From: Diphasiastrum complanatum
Taxonomy: Eukaryota > Streptophyta > Lycopodiopsida > Lycopodiales > Lycopodiaceae
DNA: 64,000 bases
Assembly: GCA_029204225.1 (NCBI GenBank)
Contig: CM055111.1
Span: forward strand, 43,836,815 to 43,900,814
Reading direction: 5' to 3'
Shown here: one piece after another, positions 21,255 to 31,591 of the stretch
Numbering within the stretch: the first letter of the stretch is position 1
Layout of the letters: the number at the start of each line of letters is the position of its first letter
Translations under genes and position numbers: made by a program
Notes under the pieces: model-generated
What the model was told of the DNA's origin: nothing
Databases searched by the model: none
What the model saw: only the letters and a program-made list of their open reading frames with translations

Positions 21255-24082
21255 TTGGTATCAGAGACAAAGCTAAGTGGTTTTGTCGTCGAAAAGTGCT
21301 CATGAGGAGGCCAAGAATATGGAGATGGATCTTCGTGGTGGGATCATGGTTCTTGAAATTTGTGGAGCCAAAAGTATGGTGCAAGAGCTTGGTGGGTGAT
21401 TCACGTTTCTCTTCTGATATCGATTGTTTGGTAGGTGTTCTACCAAATGTAACAATCAGTATGATAAAGTACGCTCTTGAATAGTGATTTTGAGGGGATT
21501 TTGATTCACTAGTAACGTTAAGTCTTTTGCAATTACTTTTGCTATTTTCTTTTTGACGTCAAGCCAAAATCTCAACTTCTTGAAAGCCGAAATTTTGTGC
21601 TTTCAATAAGTGAGATTTCTTGAGTACTTGGTAGCAAAGCAACCAAAATAATTTGCCATGGTAGAGGAGGTGAATGTTGGTTTTATTTGGAACAAGCTTC
21701 TTGAAGTTCACTTTCGGAATTGTCAACGTAATTGATGGTTTCCAGTTTGTTAGTGGGTAGGCTTTTCCATTGTTATGATTGTTTCCCATTTGTTATGTCC
21801 ATTAAACAAATTATTTATATTCACATAACAAAAGAAACATTTTCAGCACAGTTTTGCTTCAATTTTTTGGTTAATTAGCGACAATAAATCTAGTTTGCAT
21901 CACTGTTTTTTTATTAAACCATAACGTGATGTTTTGAAGCTAAAGAAACAGTATGCTTTGGTTTCGAAAAGAATAACATGTTTTCTGTTATTGTTAAAAA
22001 AAAAAATGTTGATTCTTACACCATAAGTTAAAGCATACCTTTTTAAAACAGCTGTAGCTTCTTCTTTGCAAAGGTTTTATTCTTGTTTACAAAAGTTCTT
22101 AGAAAGCATGATTCTGCTTTCGAATTGAAACACGATTTTTGTTTCAAGTGTGTGAAAGCTAATGGAATCTACTTTCTTCCAGCTTAATTTTGCAAGAAAC
22201 ATGAACAAACAAATCACAATCTACAGAAGTGGGTAGAACTAAACAATGTATACTATTTCAAGCCAATTGTTCTGTTTTTTATGAAGGGTTTGAACCTAAA
22301 GGCAAGATTGAAACATAGAATAAGATTCAGCTCATATTCTTCCACGGATTCTATAGATATTGATATTTGGAAGAAACGTTTTTTTCATTCAAAGGGAAAC
22401 TTTTTTTAATTCAATTGGAAGCTATTGCTCACAAATAAAAGCAAAAGACCATGTAATGTTACGCCATATGTCGTTCTAAATCAAATTAGTTTGAAGAGTT
22501 GTAAGGCCCGATGGGCAAACTCTGTCAAAAAATTGATTTGACATTAGAGGCACTAATCAAGCGGTGGTATTCTTTTAAGAACCGAAAAATTTGTGAAAAA
22601 TACTAAGGTTGAATGGAGATCACGCAATTTTTATTGCACACTGAGTTACATTCAACCTGCTAGTAGAGTAATTCTACTTGAAACTACATTAATCGAATTT
22701 ATTCTTAATTGAATTAAAATTCCACTCATTCTTTCCCATTAAACGTCTATCACTCCAATATCTGAGACTAACTGGGTCTGGTTGACCGTAGTACTACCGT
22801 AAATCTTGAGTGATGATTAATACTATCGGTCACAAAGAGGGTGTTTTGTCGAAAATTTGAGGTATTGGTCATGACCCCTTATGGATATCTCAAAATTACA
22901 AAATCGAAGCCCCTGCAAGCTATTTCTTTATACTAAGAATATATTCTTGAATTTCGTAAAATCACTTAACCCGATTTCATGTGATTCCATGGAAAGTAAT
23001 TTTAATTACCCGTTGACCTTCCTTGGATGATGTCACATGCATGGTTAATAACATTGTTTTCAAATATATATTTCCTCTTATTTAAATCATTTCAATACAT
23101 CATTTTCTGCCAAACATGAACCAAAACATAAAATATAGTTATTGTCCATACAATTACAGTACCCTACTGTATTTCACATGTGTGGAACCAAAAATAACAA
23201 AATATGAGCATTCTACACACAAGATTGCAAGATATCATCAAGAGAGTGCACCAATGAGTAGTAGAACCCAAAGAGTGAGAGAGAGAGAAGAGATAAGATG
23301 TGCCTCTCCACGAGTTACATCCTTTTATAACAGGTCTAAATCCTATTTGGCCACTTGGCTTTCCCTCCAAAATGTAAACCCTACTATTTTTGGGTCTAGA
23401 TTCAATGTACCTAAAATTCAAATTTGAATCTCTCTCAAACTCGACTACCAACTTTCCCACACTTTCAAAAAGTGTTTATTGAATGTATTTTAAACTAATA
23501 TAACTTCAAAAAATTTATCTCTAAGTCTAAAATGAATTTTGGCCTCAATTGACAATTTACCAAAATATGAGTTAACTTGTTGAAATTTCTCACAATATGC
23601 ACCCCTTGGAAACTCGTTACTTTCCGCTTAAAAGGGGGCGAAGTAGGAAGGATAGAATGTTATCTAGGAGAAACATCTTTTGCATAGATTCCAATTGGAA
23701 TCCGTAATATGAATAGAGGATATTTTTGAGTGACGATTACAAATTAGATCGATTTGTATCAGAACTAGGGAGTTCTATTACAAGAAAATGTTTGTTGAAA
23801 CTAGTTCCTTGCGGGTTGTAGTCGGTTTGATCTTAGCGTGAAATAGGATCCGTGAGTTGATACAAGGAATGAAATTCACTCAAACATTGTATTCTTTTTT
23901 AAATAATCTCCGGTTGAGATTTTGGTTATGAAATAGCACTCTTTGAGAAATATTCTCTCTTAGAGTTAACTCAGTTATATGATTCTTAGTTGAAAATGTG
24001 CTGTTTACAGATTGTGTGAAATTTGTAGAGATATGCTATGTAGTGAATCTTTGTGGAATCATAAATTCTTTTGTACAAACCT
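21255..24082 (+). mobile_element. Body of non-coding LTR element, copy 2
   Basis: It follows LTR copy 2 and aligns with copy 1 at both ends (see 11745-14980). No coding capacity is recognised; 21500-22760 is AT-rich. A block of about 490 bases (~23110-23595), absent from copy 1, splits the matching tail. It contains a purine-rich GAGAGAGAGA stretch and TTTTATAACAG and may be an independent insertion. The homology ends at 24082, where the LTR tail of a copia element starts. Confidence 0.55.
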
Positions 24083-24390
24083 GAGGAACTCATGATATCT
24101 TAGTGCTCTTCCATTTATTTCAGAACTATACTTCACATTGAATCTGATTTCAGTAGTACCACACACAAACCATCTCTAATCTCTTTGGTGGAATGTACTC
24201 TTGTTTTTAGAATATGAATTTTTAAGATCTTGTTGGACAATTAGAACACTTAAAGCTATGATTACATTTAGCATAAGCTATCTATTAGACTGTTTTTGCA
24301 TTTAGCAGCTGATTAGAATGGGAGAGCTATTTCGCAATATTTCTGCTCTCTTCTCCGTTCGCGTTCTTCTATCTCCCTTGTCCCATTAGA
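24083..24390 (+). mobile_element. 5' LTR tail of a copia element
   Basis: It is inferred to be LTR because it ends directly before the primer site at 24391. It does not visibly match the sequence after the polypurine tract at 28461, so the two LTRs overlap little or are truncated. The LTR start is not identified. Confidence 0.45.
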
Positions 24391-24403
24391 TTGGTATCAG
24401 AGC
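24391..24403 (+). promoter_or_regulatory. iMet primer binding site of the copia element
   Basis: TTGGTATCAGAGC, complementary to the 3' end of initiator-methionine tRNA, 54 bases upstream of the gag start at ~24456. Confidence 0.8.
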
Positions 24404-24431
24404 GTAGCTCAAATAAGTCGAGAGATTAAGT

Positions 24432-25435
24432 TTGTTCTATTTGTATATTGTTATCATGTCTCATATAGGTAGCTCTTCATCTTCATCACTCAATGAAGCT
24501 AGAGTCATTGACAAGTTCAATTGTTCTAACTTCTACATCTGGAAGTTAAAACTTAGATTGATGTTGATAGATAGAGATCTCTGGGATGTAGTAGAAGGTG
24601 CAGACTTGAAACCAGAAGACGGTGATCAAGCAAAGGCCTAGAGGATCAAAGATCATAAGACCTTAGCATGTATCACACTCAATCTGGCCAACTCCCAAAT
24701 ATCTCACATTACCACGTGCAAAACCTCTAAGGAAGCACCGGACTTGTTATCAAGTCTCTGTGAGACTCATGATGCAACCATGAGATTACATCTTAGATGG
24801 AAGTTCTTTACTCTTAGCATGTCTGATTCTACTGCCATCACAACTTCAAGTCCCTGTTAGATCAGTTATCAGCTGTAGGATGTTCTATTCAAGATGATGA
24901 TGTCGTTATGACCTTGCTTTCTTCTCTTCCAAATTCGTCTGAACACTTTGTGATCTCCACACAACCCGACCTCACTCTTCAAAAGGTGATCGGTCATCTT
25001 CTTCAAGAAGAAATGCGGAGAAAGACTAGCAGCCTGTCCATAAAAGACAAATCCATGGCTCTATACACCAAGAAGAAAGACTATTCCAAGGGCAAGGATC
25101 ACATGCAGCAGCAACAACAGAAGCCTCACACTCAAGGTGAGCATGGTGGATCGCGCAAGAAGCTTTTCTGCAGATATTGCAAGAGAGCTAATCACGACAT
25201 CAAGGAGTGTCGCATCATGATCTACAACGAGGCAAAGAAGCAGCAACAACATCAGCAGCCAGACTCCTCTAACACGGCCGAATTCAAGGAGCAAGACACA
25301 CACTTGTTAATGGCTTACAGCAGCAGCGAAGACTGTGATAGCTGGTACCTGGACAACGGCACTACCCAATACATGACCTCTCACAAGGAATGGTTTACAG
25401 AGTACACAACTTATAGTAGAGACCAATTTATCTAG
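24432..25435 (+). pseudogene. Copia gag and protease (broken)
   Basis: The gag start reads FNCSNFYIWKLKLRLMLIDRD, the common copia gag opening. In-frame stops follow (TAG near 24639). From 24908 the frame carries a CCHC knuckle, FCRYCKRANHDIKEC, and then the protease start WYLDNGTTQYMTS. Protease normally has Asp-Ser-Gly, so Asp-Asn-Gly may lower activity. The copy cannot make a full polyprotein. Confidence 0.8.
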
Positions 25436-26526
25436 CACCATACACGTGGAAGGCAAAGGAGCAGTGAAGATCAGCTTCAACAACAATCTGTCCATTTGTG
25501 TTTCTAACGTCCTTCATGTTCCTCAGTTGTCAAAGAACCTGTTATCAGTCTCTAAGATAACTGATGAGGGCTACATTGTTACTTGCTCATCTTAGTAGTG
25601 TACTGTACTCGAGGAAGATACTACTCTAACTACATGCACCCGAGTCGAAAATCTTTATGTACTCTCTAATTCAGTTGCATTAGCTAGTATCTCTAATGAA
25701 AATGTAAACGACAATGTTGTTCTGTGGCATAGTCGATTTGGACATGTAAATACAAGATCACTTTCTTATATGCGTTGTAATAATTTAGTTGATGGACTGA
25801 ATTCCCCTTCTTCATTAGATAGGAAATCTTTCTTTTGTGAATCATGCATCTATGGGAAGCACTCTAAAAGCAAGTTTCCAAAATCACATTCCATCAAAAC
25901 AAAACATGTATTGGATCTTGTACATAGCGATCTCTATGGTCCAATGCCCACTCTGTCATTAGGAGATGCAATCTATTTTATCACTTTCATAGATGATTAT
26001 TCTAGATGGTCTACAGTCAAGTTCATTAAGCACAAATCTGAAGCCTTTGAATGCTTCAAGAGATTCAAGGCCATGGTTGAGACACAAACGTTCTACAAAA
26101 GTGAAGGCACTCCGAACTGATGGTGGCAGCGAATACATCTCTAATGAGATGTCCGACTACATGGTTGAACATGGTATTAGAAAAAAGTTCACCACTTCCT
26201 ATTCACATCAACAGAACGAGATTGCAGAAAAGAAGAATCATCTCAACTCAACCAGATCCATGCTACATCAAGCACACCTACTAGCGAAGTTATGGGCAGA
26301 AGCTACTGCCATAGCCTGTTACATGCAGAATAGATCCAGCACCAAAGTCATCAACAACAAGACTCCTCATGAAGTTTGGCATGGAAAAAAGCCTAGTGTC
26401 AGCCATTTAAAAATCTTTGGTTGTATATGTTTTGTTCACATTCCTAAACAGCTTAGGAAGAAGCTGGATCATAGGACAAATAAATGTATTTTCACTGGCT
26501 ATCCTGATGAACATAAAGCCTATTAA
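25436..26526 (+). pseudogene. Copia protease end and integrase (broken)
   Basis: It continues through LSKNLLSVSKIT-like text, the zinc-binding part (HSRFGHVN ... CESCIYGKH), the first catalytic Asp in VHSDLYGPMP, the second in RTDGGSEYIS and the Glu in QQNEIAEKKNH. The reading frame shifts near 26105, and there are stops between 25435 and 25770. All three catalytic acidic residues are still readable, so decay is moderate. Confidence 0.8.
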
Positions 26527-28290
26527 GTTTATGATTTATCCACCAATGTAGTATTTGTCTCTAGGGACGTAATATTTCAAGAACATACATACTATGATTT
26601 TAAACAACCATCAATAAACGATGCTATGTCATTTCATCATATTTTACGTAGCATGGATTCTTCCAACGTTGATGTTCCTTCTACAAAACTTGTAGCTATA
26701 GCTACAGAAGCCGAGCAGCCAACAGTACCTGTCATCGAACCCGACCAAGCTAGTTCGAACAGATTTGGAGATATTCAAGAAGAAGCATCATTGCATTCTG
26801 GTCAACCAACATCCGCAGATCTTCACCTGAGAGGTATGCACCTCAATCATTCTGGACTTCATCAAAAGAACCAGAGAGCCTAGCCGAAGCAATTAACTCC
26901 AAGGATGTTGTGAAGTGGCAAGAAGCTATGGAAAGCGAGTACAACTCACTTTTGACAAATCAGACCTAGACACTAGTCGACTTTTCCACTCACAAGAGAG
27001 TTATCAACAACAAGTGGATCTTCAAGAAGAAGATCAACTCTGATGGTTCCATTGCTAAGTGGAAAGCACGGTTGGTGGCTAAAGGATTCACTCAAGTCCA
27101 AGGAGTGGATTATCAGAAAAAATTCAGTCCTGTCATCAAGATGCAGTCAATCAGAACTCTGATTGCATTAGCAGCCGCAGACCTCGAAATACACCAAGTG
27201 GATGTCAAGACAACATTTCTCAACGACAATGTTGAAGAGGAGCTGTACGCCTTCCAATTGGAAGGATTCAAAGTCAAAGTTCAAGAGCACAAAGTGTGCA
27301 AGCTACACAAAGCAATCTACAATCTGAAACAGGCCGCAAGGGCATGATTCGATAGAATCAACTCTTATCTCATTCAGTTGGGATTTGCAAACAATTCAGC
27401 TGACTGTAATGTTTATTCAAAGCATAATGGCACCAATTCAATTCACATAGCTCTTTATGTAAATGATGCATTTATTTTGTCTAACGACACTTCTCTTCTG
27501 CACACTAGTAAGAGTGATCTGTCAAAGGAATTTGACATGACTGATTTAGGAGTTGTCCATTCTTTGCTAGGAATTCACATTACTAGAAATAGACTTCAAA
27601 AGAAGACCTATTTTAGCCAGCGGGCATATCTAAAAGGCATTTTAGAAAAGTTTCATATGTCTGATTGCAAACCAATTGATACCCCAATGGATCCAAGTAT
27701 AGTATTGACTAAACCTTCTTGTGTTGAGACTGATAATAAGTACTCGACTCTAGTGAACTACCCTTATCATTCACTAATCGGATCTCTAATGTATGCAATG
27801 CTATGTACTAGACCAGATTTAGCATACATTGTTAGCACGTTAAGTCAATTCATGTCTAATCCTAGGATCTCTCATTGAAAAGCATTGAAGAGAGTGATGA
27901 GATGTATTCAGGGAAGTTTAGATCACATTTTATGTTATGATGGAAATGCTATCGACCCACTCGTCCTGCAAGGCTACTCCGACTCAGATTGGGGAGGAAC
28001 AATCTCTACCAAAAAATCTACTTCCGGGTTCAGTTTCTATCTAGCAGGGGGACCGATTTTGTGGAACTCAAGGAAGCAGAAATCAGTTGCGCTTTCTTCG
28101 ATAGAGGCAGAGTACATCGCAGCATGCCAAGATTCAAAAGAAACTACATGGATCAGGTTGTTATTTCATGACTTACATCACACTCAGTTTAATGCTACCA
28201 CCATTCTGTGTGACAACTTCAGTTGTATTTCACTGTCACTGAATCCCAGATTTCATGACAAATCCAATCACATAGAACTCTAGTTTCATT
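26527..28290 (+). pseudogene. Copia reverse transcriptase and RNase H (broken)
   Basis: The RT is readable from ~26890 (KWIFKKKINSDGSIAKWKAR-like start, IHQVDVKTTFLND, YNLKQAARA). The catalytic box is LYVNDAFIL: the first Asp of YVDD is Asn, which should abolish polymerase activity. RNase H follows (YSDSDWGGT, LSSIEAEYIAA, CDNFSCISLSLNP). Stops occur at 26881, 27345, 27876 and 28281. The element is dead. Confidence 0.85.
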
Positions 28291-28452
28291 TCATTCGGGA
28301 GAAAGTTTTCTCAGGGCAGTGATCCTTTAATATTGCTCCACAATAGAAATGTTTGCAGACAACTTCACCAAAGCGCTTCCCAGGATCAAGCACCAGAAGT
28401 TCTTCAACATGCTGAAGCTGACGAAGATACCAAGGCACCAACTGTGACCTTA

Positions 28453-28770
28453 AGGGGGGCTGTTGGAAATAAAGCCCACAGTTGTCTCTTTGGTGAATGA
28501 CTAATTTCTATTTCATGATTCTTCCTGCATGTTTATTGATCATTGATCTAGGGTCAGGTGAAACCAACTTTGGTTCTACGTCTGCCCATCTGATACCTGC
28601 AGGTTTCACAAACTTAGACAGCCAATTTATTTGAAGAGCGTCTACAATGTGCTTCCGGCTGATCTCCAGCAAAGGGTAACCAATCATGTCATAATTTCAA
28701 AGTTCAGATGTTAAGTTTAATAACTTGAAGTCATTAAAGACTTGGCCATCTTCAAGGACTTCCACAAAAC
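28453..28770 (+). mobile_element. Polypurine tract and start of the copia 3' LTR
   Basis: AAGGGGGGC at about 28452-28460 is the polypurine tract that primes plus-strand DNA, followed by TGTTGGAAATAAAGCC, a typical copia LTR start. The LTR end is not clear. Unrelated GCGA-rich sequence takes over near 28770. Confidence 0.65.
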
Positions 28771-29139
28771 TTGCATTTAGAACAAGTCTGCAGATTTACA
28801 TTATTTTCGAGACAGTCTGTAGAAATGAACTATGTTCGAGACAGCTTCACGAAATGTTCACGAAAGTTTTGTGACAGTTTCATGACAGTCCAAAAGTTCA
28901 ACTATTTTAAACACCCTCGACTTTTTTCGCGAAATGTTTGCGACAGTTCAAAAGTTCAAATATTTTTAACACCTTCAACTTTGTTCGCGAAGAGAGAGAA
29001 AATTCTCGAAGGTCATTCATTTTTCATGTTGAATAGTTTTAAAGACACCTTCACCTTTTTTAGAGCACCTTTGCCTTTTTAAGGGCACCTTCGCCTTTTT
29101 CGCAAAATCCCGAAGAGAGAGAAAAATGTTGAAGGTCAT
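28770..29139. repeat. Degenerate GCGAA/ACCTTCG-rich repeats
   Basis: Repeated short words (TTCGCGAA, CACCTTCGCCTTTTT, AGTTCAAAAGTTCAA) in imperfect tandem order. Similar vocabulary occurs at 29846-30000 and in the copia LTR at 57897-59121, so this is probably LTR-derived. Confidence 0.5.
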
Positions 29140-29840
29140 CTACTTTGAACAAGGAACTTTCCAAATTTGCGAAGTGAGAGAAACCCAATTCCCTAATAAG
29201 GCCAAGTGAGAGAATTTGTAGTAGAGGCTGAGTTTGTAAAGGTAGCTGCTTCTTCTTCCAAAGGCTAGAACCTTCTGGGATTTGTCAAGAATTGTGCAGT
29301 CTTTTGTATCGAATTTCGCCCTCCGACCTAAATTGGTGATTCTGCTAACTGAGAGCAGATTCTTAATCAGATTTGGAATGTGGAGAACGTTGGACAACAA
29401 CTTGACTTCACCTCTCTGGAATTCAACTCTGACTATTCCTTCACCTTTGATTGAATGTGATGAGTTATCTCCAAGTTGCACAGCTCGAGAGTGGGTGAAT
29501 GACTTATAGTCTTTGAACCAGTCGCGATGGTGAGGCATGTCTTGAGTTGCTCCGAGATCTAGATACCGAAAATTGATATCCTGTTGTTCTCCAACTTTGG
29601 TCATGACCGCAACTTCATCTTCATCTTGTGACTGGATTGAGTGACTGGTTGTTGCACTGTGTGCTTGTTGTTGGAACTGTTTCTTCTTTTTGTTGTTGTA
29701 CTTCAAAGTTTGACAGTCTTTGATTTCATGGCCAGTCCTCTTACAGGATCTACAAAATAGTTTCTACACTGGTTGGAACAATGAAGAGGTTGAATTTGAT
29801 CCTGAACCAAGATTTGGTCCAGTCTGCATGTTGCTCTTCT
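29140..29840 (-). pseudogene. Copia zinc knuckle and protease fragment, minus strand
   Basis: At 29760-29707 the minus strand reads a CCHC knuckle (FCRSCKRTGHEIKDC). 29706-29140 encodes the protease region (RYLDLGATQDMPHHRDWF, LGDNSSHSIKGEG, NLLSVSRITNLG). The active-site Asp-Ser-Gly is Asp-Leu-Gly, so the protease should be inactive. Residue order and motifs parallel 59935-60300 on the plus strand, suggesting the same family. Confidence 0.7.
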
Positions 29841-29845
29841 TGTAA

Positions 29846-30000
29846 ATGAAGGTGCCCGTAAAGAGAAGGCAAGAAAAATGCGAAAAACCCGAAGGCAGGC
29901 CTGAAATGGATTTCAAGGCATTTTGGTCAATGTGTCACATTTTTCTCGAAGGTGCAAAAAATGCGAAGAAGTCGAAAAAGACGAAGGTGCCTTAACAAGT
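29846..30000 (+). mobile_element. Fragment related to the copia LTR at 57897-59121
   Basis: It shares an ordered set of words with about 58166-58250: GAAGGTGCCCGTAAA versus GAAGGCACCCGGTAAA, then TCAAGGCATTTTGGTCA, then a TGTGTCACATTTTTC-like segment. Its orientation is opposite to the adjacent gag fragment, so the locus is rearranged. Confidence 0.45.
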
Positions 30001-30229
30001 AGCATAAAGATTGAGCATAAATTTGCAATAATCTTGTCATATATTTGTTGATCTTTCTATTTTCTCAAAGCACATCATTTTGGACACTTTTGGAGTGCCT
30101 ATGTAGCAATAGAACACATTGCATGTGGGTTCATTCGTATTGATCGCGTTTGAGAAAATCTATCCATAAAATTCAATTTGTCAAGCAATGCAAATATTGT
30201 TTTAGAAATTCTTGATAGATTGTTAGTTA

Positions 30230-30604
30230 TTCCACTTGAAAAATGTGGATGGAAAGAATCCTTATTACTCATTATTTAATGGATATTGTGTTAGGAGTAG
30301 AGGCAAGTTTGATAGAAGATCTAGAGAAGCTCTTCACATTATCAAGATGAATGTGTCTAATGATCTCTTCAAGGATATTGGGGTTGCTACTACAACAAAG
30401 TATGCTCGGGAGAGTCTTCAAACAACTTATGAATCAAAGACTACTTCAAGGATGTTGACCTTGAGGACTCAAATCAATCAAAGGTATAAGCTTGATTTGA
30501 TGATGAATCCACTCATGCTTTTGTACTTAGAATCAAATCTTACAATAGTGAGCTAGATTGTATGGTTGATGCTACCAAAGAAAAAGAAATTGTATAGGTT
30601 CCCC
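30230..30604 (+). pseudogene. Copia gag remnant at the insertion site of the young element
   Basis: The plus strand encodes SREALHIIKMNVSNDL and YESKTTSRMLTLRTQINQ, typical of copia gag (UBN2-type). A frameshift near 30480 leads into a LDCMVDATKEKE-like end at about 30595. The young element inserted just after this. Confidence 0.5.
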
Positions 30605-30609
30605 TTTTT
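30605..30609. repeat. Target-site duplication, left copy
   Basis: TTTTT directly before the left LTR. The same five bases follow the right LTR at 36316-36320. Five bases is the expected size, but a T run gives weak specificity. Confidence 0.65.
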
Positions 30610-31474
30610 TGTGAAATTTCAGAGAAATAAAGACCAAGAATGGATCTACATCAGATCCTCAAGAGGTTTTGGAAGCTAGATTACATGATCTACTAATCAA
30701 CCAATGATTAGATCTAGAATTAGATCAATTCCCCATCAAAAATCTAGCAAGAACAACAAGCAAATGATTAAACTTGAGACCTACTGCCTTCACACGTGTG
30801 AAGAACAGTACCTGTACGGAATTACAGCAGAGAGTGAAGTACACAAGTGTTAGAAAGCAATAGAACCATAAAATCACAACACAAATATGAGAATACTCAA
30901 GATATGCCTCCAAAACCAAGATCTTGCCTCATTGATTTCTCAAAGTGGATCCATCATGGATTAAATACAAAAATCATCATACTCTCTCTCTAAGACACTT
31001 CCAGCACGTGTGAGACAGGTCATAGTGCTTATCCATATCCACTTTGGCTAAGATTCCATTAATTTGCCACATCATCATTGGTGGCTAGTGTTGACCTTCT
31101 AGATTCCTACAAATTAGGAGATAGGTCCTACAATCTAGGAGATTTGACTTTTGACATGTATGAAATCTATATACAATGGATCTGAACTTTCTATATGATA
31201 TTTCACACGTGGGAGACCACTCCTACCCATGTGATATAGCATTTTCTACCACTAGAATGGTGCCAAGTGTCATAATACTACTAAACTAGTTTTTGGCCAA
31301 TTTAGCCACTAGTTTCCAATTTAAATGATATGTACAACATTTATGATCTATCTAAATGACTTAGGCATAGATTTCACACGTGGGAACAGGCTCCACACAT
31401 GTCTAATGATGATAGGTACAAGTCATTATGGTATTTACAAGATTTAACCAAGTTAGCTTTTGCCAATTTTAACA
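30610..31474 (-). repeat. 3' LTR of the young element
   Basis: 865 bp and a direct repeat of 35451-36315 at an offset of exactly 4841. It contains several CACGTG cores, including the 10-base palindrome CACACGTGTG near 30792. A 64-codon open frame (30725-30919) recurs identically in the other LTR and is not a gene. Confidence 0.95.
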
Positions 31475-31491
31475 CTCCTCCTCAAAACTAA
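31475..31491 (-). promoter_or_regulatory. Polypurine tract of the young element
   Basis: On the minus strand, TTTTGAGGAGGAG immediately precedes the 3' LTR start TGTTAAAA. This is the expected plus-strand priming site. Confidence 0.8.
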
Positions 31492-31591
31492 CTTGATACA
31501 TCTATGGTACATCTATTTACAACACTTAAGGCTGATCATTGCAGGTTCATAGGTGTGAAGATCATCCAATGAGTTTGATGAAGATCCAAGA

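Noticed and set aside
30725..30919. 64-residue frame repeated at 35566-35760 as a duplicated gene
   Set aside because: Both lie at the same position within LTRs that look identical and have no protein features.
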